64,000 bases of DNA from Hydractinia symbiolongicarpus (taxonomy: Eukaryota > Cnidaria > Hydrozoa > Anthoathecata > Hydractiniidae): positions 8,928,001 to 8,992,000 of the forward strand of contig NC_079883.1 in assembly GCF_029227915.1 (NCBI RefSeq), in the 5' to 3' direction. Below the pieces are notes generated by a model. The model saw only the letters and a program-made list of their open reading frames with translations. It was not told where the DNA came from and searched no databases. This document shows, piece after piece, positions 1-9,588 of the stretch; the first letter of the stretch is position 1; the number at the start of each line of letters is the position of its first letter. The position numbers and the translations under genes are program-made.

Positions 1-296
1 ATGTAATGCTGAAGACCTCAAACTCCAGCAGCTTCTCTTGCAGACTATTGCGTCGTACTACAAATAAAAATTAACATGCTTTCGCATAGTCGCGGCACCC
101 AAAACGGACATTATACGATGTACAGAAACACACATTTCTGTTTTCGCGCCAAATCAATTCCCGGGAGTGGTACTTTTACGTCCGCATACTTCGCACCGTC
201 TTAAATTATATCTCATTTACACGGTAATGTTTAGTATACTTCTACTGTGATAACAAGCATCGTTTATCGTTGGATTGTTGTAAGAAAACATTAAAA

Positions 297-848
297 ATGA
301 GTGAAGCAGCTTCTCCAAAGAAAATCGCACCCAAGAAGAAACCTGCTGCAAAGAAGACAGCTGATCACCCTAAATATGTGGACATGATCAAGGCTGCTAT
401 CGCTACCCTAAAGGAACGCGGTGGTTCATCTCGCCAAGCTATTACAAAATATATTCATGCAAATTACAAAGTTGCTGAAAACTCAGATCATCATCTGAAA
501 ATGGCTCTTAAACGAGGAGTAACATCAGGCGATTTGATTCAAACTAAAGGCACTGGTGCTTCTGGATCATTCAAGCTAGGTCAGGTAAAAAAAGAAAAAC
601 CTAAGAAAAAGGCCGCAGCAAAAAAGCCAACGGCAAAGAAGCCTACTGCAAAGAAAAGTACACCAAAAAAGAAGCCAGCAAAGAAGAGCACGCCAAAGAA
701 AGCAGCAAAGAAGCCTGCCACAAAGAAAGCCTCGGCTAAGAAACCAGCAGCTAAGAAACCCACAAAGAAGCCTGTTGCTAAAAAACCTGCAGCAAAGAAG
801 GTCAAAAAGACTCCCAAAAAGGCAGCAAAGAAGACCGCAAAAAAATAA
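297..848 (+). CDS. H1: Linker histone H1, unit 1
   Basis: Same 183-aa protein as the reference at 4873. Stem-loop at 881-896. Three unit-specific base changes lie upstream at 40, 57 and 97, outside the E2F site (142-153) and AAACACA box (126-132). Confidence 0.98.
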   Translation: MSEAASPKKIAPKKKPAAKKTADHPKYVDMIKAAIATLKERGGSSRQAITKYIHANYKVAENSDHHLKMALKRGVTSGDLIQTKGTGASGSFKLGQVKKEKPKKKAAAKKPTAKKPTAKKSTPKKKPAKKSTPKKAAKKPATKKASAKKPAAKKPTKKPVAKKPAAKKVKKTPKKAAKKTAKK

Positions 849-1209
849 TTTGTGTGTATCTGGCTATTACATTAACAAACGGCTATTTTTATAGCCACAC
901 ATTTACAAAAAAACATTATCTTGGTACAAAGTTAAACTTGTTTAAGTCACTTAAACAGTTAAAAAAGAGTAAATTTAAGATTAGATTCCCTAAGTTTAAG
1001 TATTTTCGTTTTTAAATTTCTTATTTTCTTGCTTTTACTTTTCTTGCCCTTCATATTTTTAACATTGTCAAACTTTATGTAGCATAAAATTTTTATGTAG
1101 CATAAAATTTAAACAGAAAGCAGGACAAAGTTTGATATAAAAAGCTAGCCGTAATATTTTTTATGGATGTGTGGCTATAAAAATAGCCGTTTTTTGTTTG
1201 GTAAGATGC

Positions 1210-1623
<414 letters not shown>

Positions 1624-2101
1624 TTAAGAAGTCGATGTAGTACGGATACACAAGACGGTCTAAAATGCACTATCGCGCCAAAGTTTTATTTCTCATATTG
1701 ATTGACAGCTAAGGTTCAAAACAAACCATTTGATTGGTGCTAAGAAAGTAATTTCTGATTGGCTGCATAATGACATTACGCTCATTACTTTAACATTTTT
1801 ATAAAATCTGTGTTTTTTGGCTACGGGAAAACGGCTGTATCTTCTGATACACAAAAGCTTTTGACTTTTTTTTTTTTTAGTAAGTAGCAGAAGGTTTGGC
1901 GAATTCCAACGATGCCAAATTTATTGCCTTACTGAAACATTAAGACCACGAATTTTTAAAAAAACTACAGTTTTACTTAAAAAAATGTACAAAATGTTCG
2001 GAACATTTTGTAATGACGCAACTCTATTGGTTAATTAGGGTGTTTCCACGAGCAGTAGGTAATTTTATGGCCTCTTTTTAAAGCTGTCTGAATTCTGTTA
2101 A

Positions 2102-2411
<310 letters not shown>

Positions 2412-2911
2412 NNNNNNNNNNNNNNNNNNNNNNNNNNNNNNNNNNNNNNNNNNNNNNNNNNNNNNNNNNNNNNNNNNNNNNNNNNNNNNNNNNNNNNNNN
2501 NNNNNNNNNNNNNNNNNNNNNNNNNNNNNNNNNNNNNNNNNNNNNNNNNNNNNNNNNNNNNNNNNNNNNNNNNNNNNNNNNNNNNNNNNNNNNNNNNNNN
2601 NNNNNNNNNNNNNNNNNNNNNNNNNNNNNNNNNNNNNNNNNNNNNNNNNNNNNNNNNNNNNNNNNNNNNNNNNNNNNNNNNNNNNNNNNNNNNNNNNNNN
2701 NNNNNNNNNNNNNNNNNNNNNNNNNNNNNNNNNNNNNNNNNNNNNNNNNNNNNNNNNNNNNNNNNNNNNNNNNNNNNNNNNNNNNNNNNNNNNNNNNNNN
2801 NNNNNNNNNNNNNNNNNNNNNNNNNNNNNNNNNNNNNNNNNNNNNNNNNNNNNNNNNNNNNNNNNNNNNNNNNNNNNNNNNNNNNNNNNNNNNNNNNNNN
2901 NNNNNNNNNNN
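2412..2911. other. Assembly gap, 500 N
   Basis: The left flank stops inside H4 after codon 88 and the right flank resumes at base 25 of 5S. In unit 2 these points are 6988 and 8787, so exactly 1800 bp of a normal unit is missing if the two sides really are neighbours. The round N count is a placeholder, not a measured size. Confidence 0.98.
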
Positions 2912-3007
2912 ACACCCGTTCTCGTCTGATCACGGAAGTTAAGCATCGTCGGGCCGGGATAGTACTTGGATGGGGGACCGCCTGGGAACTCCCGGTGTCG
3001 TAGGCTT
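2912..3007 (+). rRNA. 5S rRNA, 5' end lost in a gap, unit 1
   Basis: The last 96 nt are present and match the copy at 8764. The first 24 nt are in the gap. Confidence 0.95.
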
Positions 3008-3356
3008 TTCATTTTCATTTGTTGCCTTTTCATTTCAATGGTGCTGTGATATATTTCTTGTTATAACAATTAAGGAACGTGGCGGTTGTTGAAAGTGTTT
3101 CCTATGACATTTTCCTACGACATTTTCAGGTGATAGTACGAGAAAAAAGAGCTTTCAAATGCATACAAACTCGATCTATTGCCGATCATCCAATAACCCT
3201 GACGGAATGGCAAATAAAATAAAATTCCGCCGCCTTCCGAGGACTTATATCGCAATCACGTTTCGTAACAGCCAAGCGAGGTTTTACCTTAGCGTTTAAG
3301 TCACCACCGACATTTGGCCGCGCAACTTTTCTAAGCTCATTCATTTTGACTTAAGG

Positions 3357-3521
3357 AGGGGGCGAGCGCGGACGCAGGCCCCCACTACCAGAAATTGTAC
3401 GGTCGAGTTACTGACGTTTGCAGTAATCGCAGAGGTCAGCCCAAGCGTAGTGCAATGCAAGAGCCTCACTCTGGAAGAAAACCCTCATTGATCAGTCTTT
3501 ACTTCCCCGTCAGGTAAGTAT
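3357..3521 (-). ncRNA. U1: U1 snRNA, unit 1
   Basis: Matches the copy at 9233. PSE-like element at 3565-3578. Confidence 0.95.
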
Positions 3522-3712
3522 GAGTTGGAACTGCACCGTAGCATGAGGGTACCCTTCAAAGTTTGTTAATGCTTGTGGCTTGAGTGTGTTATAAACTGCC
3601 GTGTCGCGGGGCATAGGCTGTATTCTCCCCCAGTGTACGCGTTTTGTTCCCGCCGTAGACTATGCAGAGTGCCGTCGGAAAGAGGACTGCTATTATTCTT
3701 TTATTGCTTATG

Positions 3713-3898
3713 TGGGCCGCCATCGGTAATAGTGCAACACCAAGGCAACCCGTGGTCACGGCGTGAATGAATCCACCTCCATGACCCAAGGCCAAAAATC
3801 AGATTAATATACTGACCATTCAGAGAATGGCCTACCAGATATTAAACTGATAAGAACAGATACTACACTTGATCTTAGCCATTAGGCCGAGAAGCGAT
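3713..3898 (-). ncRNA. U2: U2 snRNA, unit 1
   Basis: Matches the copy at 9589. PSE-like element at 3939-3952. Confidence 0.95.
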
Positions 3899-4220
3899 AA
3901 AGAACAAGCGTTGCCATGATAGGCATCGTCCACACACCGTAACTGCTTGTGGAGCATGTCACGTTACTGTAAAGCTTACAACTGTCACCGCGTACGGATG
4001 GACGGCGACATAGTAAAAATCACGGCTGTTGATTTAGCCGTAGGATGGAGAGCGACTGTAGCGAGTGGATGGTAACTTACATGAATGCTAACAAAGGCGA
4101 CGATACTAAGTGCGTGATATTACTTTCCAATATGACTGCGTACATTCCGTTTATCAACGCATTACGCCAGAACGTGCGCGCGCGTTACACAGTAGACCAT
4201 GCAGCCGAAATGCGACAGTG

Positions 4221-4293
4221 CGACCCTGCCAGGAGTCGAACCTGGAATCCCCTGATTCGTAGTCAGATGCCTTATCCATTGGGCCACAGGGCG
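4221..4293 (-). tRNA. tRNA-Arg(ACG), unit 1
   Basis: Matches the copy at 10097, including the C1:C72 mismatch. Confidence 0.78.
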
Positions 4294-4701
4294 ATGCTTA
4301 TGACTTCGCCCCATCGTTATTTTGGCTTGCGCATTCGTTTTACTTACGACAGAATTCTTCGTGTTTGTAGCCATGAAAGAAAGGGACTTCTGTGAGTGAA
4401 TTTTTTTACTGTGGTCTAATAAAAAAGTCGAAACGCAGTGCCCAATATATGAATTGCTCCTAATAGCCGGAAACAGGCCGTGTCGATGATGTAGGCCGAC
4501 ATACGCAACGCAAACCAAAGAACGCTTTATGAAAATCCTAACACGGGCGCGGAAGAAGCCCAAATTAACAGAGTAGATGTAATGCTGAAGACCTCAAACT
4601 CCAGCAGCTTCTCTTTCAGACTATTGCGTCGTGCTACAAATAAAAATTAACATGCTTTCGCATAGTCGCGGCTCCCAAAACGGACATTATACGATGTACA
4701 G

Positions 4702-4729
4702 AAACACACATTTCTGTTTTCGCGCCAAA
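4702..4729 (+). promoter_or_regulatory. H1 promoter: AAACACA box and E2F-type site
   Basis: AAACACA (4702-4708) matches the H1/AC box known upstream of vertebrate H1 genes. TTTCGCGCCAAA (4718-4729) is a perfect match to the E2F consensus TTTSGCGCSAAA. They lie about 145-170 bp upstream of the ATG. The AAACACA sits inside a CAGAAA...TTTCTG inverted repeat. A TATA-like TTAAATTATATC follows at 4777-4788. Confidence 0.6.
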
Positions 4730-4872
4730 TCAATTCCCGGGAGTGGTACTTTTACGTCCGCATACTTCGCACCGTCTTAAATTATATCTCATTTACACGG
4801 TAATGTTTAGTATACTTCTACTGTGATAACAAGCATCGTTTATCGTTGGATTGTTGTAAGAAAACATTAAAA

Positions 4873-5424
4873 ATGAGTGAAGCAGCTTCTCCAAAGAAAA
4901 TCGCACCCAAGAAGAAACCTGCTGCAAAGAAGACAGCTGATCACCCTAAATATGTGGACATGATCAAGGCTGCTATCGCTACCCTAAAGGAACGCGGTGG
5001 TTCATCTCGCCAAGCTATTACAAAATATATTCATGCAAATTACAAAGTTGCTGAAAACTCAGATCATCATCTGAAAATGGCTCTTAAACGAGGAGTAACA
5101 TCAGGCGATTTGATTCAAACTAAAGGCACTGGTGCTTCTGGATCATTCAAGCTAGGTCAGGTAAAAAAAGAAAAACCTAAGAAAAAGGCCGCAGCAAAAA
5201 AGCCAACGGCAAAGAAGCCTACTGCAAAGAAAAGTACACCAAAAAAGAAGCCAGCAAAGAAGAGCACGCCAAAGAAAGCAGCAAAGAAGCCTGCCACAAA
5301 GAAAGCCTCGGCTAAGAAACCAGCAGCTAAGAAACCCACAAAGAAGCCTGTTGCTAAAAAACCTGCAGCAAAGAAGGTCAAAAAGACTCCCAAAAAGGCA
5401 GCAAAGAAGACCGCAAAAAAATAA
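4873..5424 (+). CDS. H1: Linker histone H1
   Basis: The product is 183 aa. It binds linker DNA at the nucleosome dyad and compacts chromatin in the nucleus. A short basic N-tail (1-21) precedes a winged-helix H15 domain (about 22-95, with [20 protein letters not shown] and the [16 protein letters not shown] end). A lysine/alanine/proline tail follows, built of KKPAAKK-like repeats (97-183). Four CDK-type [S/T]PxK motifs occur, one at residues 6-9 and three in the tail. The start is the ATG preceded by an A-rich context; an in-frame TTG 27 bp upstream is not a plausible start. There are no introns. It ends 32 bp before its own histone stem-loop and converges on H3. Upstream lie an AAACACA box and a perfect E2F-type site. 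Confidence 0.98.
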   Translation: MSEAASPKKIAPKKKPAAKKTADHPKYVDMIKAAIATLKERGGSSRQAITKYIHANYKVAENSDHHLKMALKRGVTSGDLIQTKGTGASGSFKLGQVKKEKPKKKAAAKKPTAKKPTAKKSTPKKKPAKKSTPKKAAKKPATKKASAKKPAAKKPTKKPVAKKPAAKKVKKTPKKAAKKTAKK

Positions 5425-5456
5425 TTTGTGTGTATCTGGCTATTACATTAACAAAC

Positions 5457-5472
5457 GGCTATTTTTATAGCC
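5457..5472 (+). terminator. Histone 3' stem-loop of H1
   Basis: The sequence is GGCTATTTTTATAGCC: a 6-bp stem with a 4-base TTTT loop, flanked by AAAC and ACACA. This is the SLBP-binding processing signal of replication-dependent histone mRNA. The fifth stem pair is A-U rather than the usual pyrimidine-purine. Confidence 0.95.
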
Positions 5473-5748
5473 ACACATTTACAAAAAAACATTATCTTGG
5501 TACAAAGTTAAACTTGTTTAAGTCACTTAAACAGTTAAAAAAGAGTAATTTTAAGATTAGATTCCCTAAGTTTAAGTATTTTCGTTTTTAAATTTCTTAT
5601 TTTCTTGCTTTTACTTTTCTTGCCCTTCATATTTTTAACATTGTCAAACTTTATGTAGCATAAAATTTTTATGTAGCATAAAATTTAAACAGAAAGCAGA
5701 ACAAAGTTTGATATAAAAAGCTAGCCGTAATATTTTTTATGGATGTGT
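5473..5748. other. H1-H3 convergent spacer
   Basis: It lies between the two facing stem-loops and is AT-rich. It holds both downstream elements, a 19-bp palindrome with 9-bp arms TGTTTAAGT/ACTTAAACA (5515-5533), and an 18-bp unit TTTATGTAGCATAAAATT repeated twice in tandem (5650-5685). I see no gene. Confidence 0.8.
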
Positions 5749-5764
5749 GGCTATAAAAATAGCC
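5749..5764 (-). terminator. Histone 3' stem-loop of H3
   Basis: On the minus strand it reads GGCTATTTTTATAGCC, identical to the H1, H4 and H2A elements. It is followed by ACACATCCATAAAAAATATT, the downstream element. Confidence 0.95.
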
Positions 5765-5785
5765 GTTTTTTGTTTGGTAAGATGC

Positions 5786-7034
<1,249 letters not shown>

Positions 7035-7058
7035 GCGTTGTCATTGCTCAACAAAAAC

Positions 7059-7074
7059 GGCTATTTTTATAGCC
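7059..7074 (+). terminator. Histone 3' stem-loop of H4
   Basis: GGCTATTTTTATAGCC, followed by ACAAATCTTTTAAAACATTA. The 6-bp stem and 4-base loop match the histone mRNA 3' signal. Confidence 0.95.
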
Positions 7075-7457
7075 ACAAATCTTTTAAAACATTACTTTGT
7101 GCACGCTTCCAAATTACACAATGTGTAAAGTCTTGTCACAGTTACATTTATTGCTATACGATACTATGTCATATATGACACAAAAAAAATTTAGAAATAC
7201 TTTGTAGGGTTAATTTGCCTGGGAGTGTTTCCGTGAAAAGCTGGGTTAAGTTAAATGTAAGCAATAACATGGATCAATGTACTTGTCTTTTCTGCAAGTA
7301 CAGCTAATAATACGTATGAAAAGTGAAGCTAATCCACACACACACATGGGGAAGTATTTTAAATGTAGGCTAGTGTTCTTAAGCACATTATTTAGAAGTT
7401 TTATTAACTTCGGTTAACTTGTAGTGACGCCAAGTAAATGTTTTTTTAAAGATGTGT
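7075..7457. other. H4-H2B convergent spacer
   Basis: It is AT-rich with no gene. It holds a 14-bp palindrome TGTCATATATGACA (7167-7180), a hairpin with 8-bp arms TGTACTTG/CAAGTACA (7278-7302), a short (CA)6 run (7335-7346) and the downstream elements of both stem-loops. Confidence 0.8.
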
Positions 7458-7473
7458 GGTCTTAAAAAAGACC
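7458..7473 (-). terminator. Histone 3' stem-loop of H2B (different sequence)
   Basis: On the minus strand it reads GGTCTTTTTTAAGACC: again a 6-bp stem and TTTT loop, but stem pairs 3-5 differ from the other four genes and are fully compensated. It fits the usual GGYYYU stem better than they do. Confidence 0.95.
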
Positions 7474-7496
7474 GTTTGTGTTTGGTAGACGTTGGT

Positions 7497-7901
7497 TTAC
7501 TTGCTGCTTGTGTATTTTGTGACGGCTTTTGTTCCTTCACTGACTGCGTGTTTTGCAAGTTCTCCAGGCAAGAGAAGACGTACTGCGGTTTGAATTTCAC
7601 GAGAAGAGATGGTCGACTTTTTGTTTTGAAGAGCCAAACGCGAAGCTTCGGAAGCAATGCGCTCAAAGATGTCGTTGACAAATGAGTTCATGATGCTCAT
7701 AGCTTTGCTTGAAACTCCGACATCTGGGTGAACTTGTTTCAAAACATTGTAGATGTAAATAGCATAACTTTCCTTTCTCTTTCTCTTGCGTTTCTTTTCA
7801 CCAGTTCCACCAATCTTTCCTCCTTTTTTGCCGGCTCTTTTTTCACCTTTCTTGGCTACTTTAGGTGCCTGTTTTCCTCCTTTAGCTGCTGCGTCAGACA
7901 T
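7497..7901 (-). CDS. H2B: Histone H2B with long N-tail
   Basis: The product is 134 aa, about nine longer than vertebrate H2B. The extra length is in a basic, Gly/Lys-rich tail with [12 protein letters not shown] at 36-47, the HBR-like region that borders DNA. The histone fold covers about 46-112, followed by the alpha-C helix ending AVTKYTSSK; the ubiquitin-acceptor Lys is residue 129. Residues 91-92 are Leu-Gln where animal H2B normally has His-Tyr, in the loop facing H4. The gene is divergent from H2A across 284 bp, with a TATAAAC element 62-68 bp upstream of the ATG. Its stem-loop differs in sequence from that of the other four genes. Confidence 0.99.
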   Translation of the reverse strand: MSDAAAKGGKQAPKVAKKGEKRAGKKGGKIGGTGEKKRKRKRKESYAIYIYNVLKQVHPDVGVSSKAMSIMNSFVNDIFERIASEASRLALQNKKSTISSREIQTAVRLLLPGELAKHAVSEGTKAVTKYTSSK

Positions 7902-8185
7902 GGTTAAAAATTTTTGCTACTTAACTTGTAAATAAGCATTAAACTGCAAGTCAAAACTTTTTGTTTATAAGTAAAAAAATCGGATCGAATTCGATCCGAA
8001 AACGCCGATACGCAATTTAATTGGTTAAAAAAAAAATCTTTTGTTTAATACTTAATTATGATTGGTTAAAAAAACATGATTTCGATCCTATTTTTATGAT
8101 GAAAAAACGAGTAAAGTTTATTTCGTTAACACTTACGTTAAATATTCGTACGTTTTTGTATTAACTTACAAATCAAATCGCAGTT
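7902..8185. promoter_or_regulatory. Divergent H2B/H2A promoter
   Basis: On the H2B side is TATAAAC (7963-7969, minus strand). Two copies of ATTGGTTAAAAAAA, an inverted CCAAT plus A-tract, start at 8020 and 8061. A TATTTTTATG element on the H2A side lies at 8089-8098. A 20-bp palindrome lies at 7980-7999, and a third TTCGATCC half-site at 8081-8088. Confidence 0.65.
7980..7999. repeat. 20-bp perfect palindrome in the H2B/H2A promoter
   Basis: TCGGATCGAATTCGATCCGA is its own reverse complement. It is the most GC-rich part of an AT-rich promoter and is present in every unit that is not gapped. Confidence 0.85.
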
Positions 8186-8566
8186 ATGTCTGGACGTGGA
8201 AAAGGTGGAAAAGCTAAGGCTAAAGCCAAGACAAGATCCTCAAGAGCTGGACTTCAATTTCCAGTCGGTAGAGTGCATAGATTCCTTCGTAGAGGGCACT
8301 ATGCTAACCGAATTGGATCTGGAGCACCAGTTTACTTAGCAGCCGTCTTGGAATATTTATCTGCTGAGATATTGGAGTTGGCTGGTAACGCAGCAAGAGA
8401 CAACAAAAAAGCTAGGATTATTCCAAGACATTTACAATTGGCTGTTCGTAATGATGAAGAATTAAACAAACTTTTGAGCGGTGTAACCATTGCAGCTGGT
8501 GGTGTTTTGCCAAACATTCAAGCTGTCTTACTCCCAAAGAAGAACGACAAAGGACAGAAGAAGTAA
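8186..8566 (+). CDS. H2A: Histone H2A, canonical but with unusual residues
   Basis: The product is 126 aa and dimerises with H2B. The tail [20 protein letters not shown] is followed by the fold, with an acidic patch (Glu62, Glu65, Asp90, Glu91, Glu92) and the C-terminal LLPKK ubiquitin site (118-119). No SQ[E/D] motif is present, so it is not an H2A.X form, and the L1 and docking regions are not those of H2A.Z. Three differences stand out: His38 and Asn41 (human numbering) in the L1 loop, and Ala instead of Gln at human position 104 (residue 104 here, [10 protein letters not shown]). It ends 22 bp before its stem-loop and about 200 bp before 5S. Confidence 0.99.
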   Translation: MSGRGKGGKAKAKAKTRSSRAGLQFPVGRVHRFLRRGHYANRIGSGAPVYLAAVLEYLSAEILELAGNAARDNKKARIIPRHLQLAVRNDEELNKLLSGVTIAAGGVLPNIQAVLLPKKNDKGQKK

Positions 8567-8588
8567 ACCGCTACACTCAGAAAACAAC

Positions 8589-8604
8589 GGCTATTTTTAT
8601 AGCC
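8589..8604 (+). terminator. Histone 3' stem-loop of H2A
   Basis: GGCTATTTTTATAGCC, followed by ACACATCTTTAAAAAAACAT. An AATAAA lies about 100 bp further on and could be a back-up polyadenylation signal. Confidence 0.95.
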
Positions 8605-8763
8605 ACACATCTTTAAAAAAACATTGTTTTTTTCACAAAACTATAACCTTAAAGTCTAATAGATAATCCATGCATACGCCTTGTCCTAAGTAACTCAAAG
8701 AAATTAAATAAAAAAATTTGATCACAACGTCAAAATAAATTGCACGTATTTGCCCCTACTAAT

Positions 8764-8883
8764 GTCTACGGCCATACCACGATGAACACACCCGTTCTCG
8801 TCTGATCACGGAAGTTAAGCATCGTCGGGCCGGGATAGTACTTGGATGGGGGACCGCCTGGGAACTCCCGGTGTCGTAGGCTT
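8764..8883 (+). rRNA. 5S ribosomal RNA
   Basis: It is 120 nt. The 5' end GUCUACGGCC pairs with the 3' end GUCGUAGGCUU. The internal Pol III control region is recognisable: GGAAGTTAAGCA (box A area) and TACTTGGATGGGGGACCGCC (box C area). A TTTT run at the 3' end is the terminator. The RNA is part of the large ribosomal subunit. It lies about 200 bp after H2A on the same strand and converges on U1. Homogeneity across units suggests these are active copies, but 5S genes may also exist elsewhere. Confidence 0.98.
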
Positions 8884-9232
8884 TTCATTTTCATTTGTTG
8901 CCTTTTCATTTCAATGGTGCTGTGATATATTTCTTGTTATAACAATTAAGGAACGTGGCGGTTGTTGAAAGTGTTTCCTATGACATTTTCCTACGACATT
9001 TTCAGGTGATAGTACGAGAAAAAAGAGCTTTCAAATGCATACAAACTCGATCTATTGCCGATCATCCAATAACCCTGACGGAATGGCAAATAAAATAAAA
9101 TTCCGCCGCCTTCCGAGGACTTATATCGCAATCACGTTTCGTAACAGCCAAGCGAGGTTTTACCTTAGCGTTTAAGTCACCACCGACATTTGGCCGCGCA
9201 ACTTTTCTAAGCTCATTCATTTTGACTTAAGG
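8884..9232. other. 5S-U1 convergent spacer
   Basis: No gene is recognised. It holds a 13-bp tandem pair CCTATGACATTTT/CCTACGACATTTT (8977-9002), a CCAAT, a GC-richer middle and the U1 3' box candidate at its right end. Confidence 0.75.
9212..9224 (-). terminator. Candidate 3' box of U1
   Basis: On the minus strand CAAAATGAATGAG lies 9-21 nt after the U1 3' end. It resembles the A-rich snRNA 3' box and the element in the same place after U2. Confidence 0.45.
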
Positions 9233-9397
9233 AGGGGGCGAGCGCGGACGCAGGCCCCCACTACCAGAAATTGTACGGTCGAGTTACTGACGTTTGCAGT
9301 AATCGCAGAGGTCAGCCCAAGCGTAGTGCAATGCAAGAGCCTCACTCTGGAAGAAAACCCTCATTGATCAGTCTTTACTTCCCCGTCAGGTAAGTAT
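9233..9397 (-). ncRNA. U1: U1 spliceosomal snRNA
   Basis: It is about 165 nt. The 5' end AUACUUACCUG is the exact complement of the 5' splice site. Stem-loop II carries AUUGCAC, the U1A-binding loop. An Sm site, AAUUUCUGG, precedes a GC-rich 3' stem-loop. Helix H is kept by covariation: ACGG at 12-15 with CCGU near the Sm site. Stem-loop I is present, but its loop reads GAUCAAUGAG where the U1-70K-binding loop is normally GAUCACGAAG. The 3' end is set by the end of the last stem and is uncertain by about 2 nt. A PSE-like element lies at -57 to -44. Confidence 0.95.
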
Positions 9398-9440
9398 GAG
9401 TTGGAACTGCACCGTAGCATGAGGGTACCCTTCAAAGTTT

Positions 9441-9454
9441 GTTAATGCTTGTGG
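9441..9454 (-). promoter_or_regulatory. PSE-like element of U1
   Basis: On the minus strand CCACAAGCATTAAC lies at -57 to -44 of U1. Twelve of 14 bases match the element at the same distance from U2. This is the position of the proximal sequence element bound by SNAPc in animal snRNA genes. Confidence 0.7.
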
Positions 9455-9567
9455 CTTGAGTGTGTTATAAACTGCCGTGTCGCGGGGCATAGGCTGTATT
9501 CTCCCCCAGTGTACGCGTTTTGTTCCCGCCGTAGACTATGCAGAGTGCCGTCGGAAAGAGGACTGCT

Positions 9568-9579
9568 ATTATTCTTTTA
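9568..9579 (-). terminator. Candidate 3' box of U2
   Basis: On the minus strand TAAAAGAATAAT lies 10-21 nt after the U2 3' end. Confidence 0.45.
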
Positions 9580-9588
9580 TTGCTTATG

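Noticed and set aside
270-296. Nine-residue N-terminal extension of H1 from a TTG
   Set aside because: Animal histones start at ATG; the ATG at 297 gives a normal H1 start (MSEAASPKK).
3573-3795. 65- and 68-aa frames on both strands
   Set aside because: They overlap the U2 RNA gene and the U1 promoter and have no protein features.
3899-4220. A further snRNA (U4, U5, U6 or U7) in the spacers
   Set aside because: No matching 5' ends, Sm sites with flanking hairpins, or extra PSE-like elements were found.
4045-4395. Plus-strand 116-aa frame between U2 and H1
   Set aside because: It overlaps the tRNA on the other strand, matches no family I recognise, and is kept only because the repeat is homogenised.
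4162-4563. Minus-strand 133-aa reading frame with PVAQWIRHLTTNQGIPGSTP
   Set aside because: The peptide is the translation of the tRNA-Arg gene, a familiar artefact in predicted proteomes. There is no other coding sign.
4480-4590. Possible C/D-box snoRNA (GATGATG ... CTGA) before H1
   Set aside because: The C box is imperfect, the D box is weak, and there is no terminal stem.
7388-7685. 97- and 77-aa frames over H2B
   Set aside because: They are other-frame readings of H2B.
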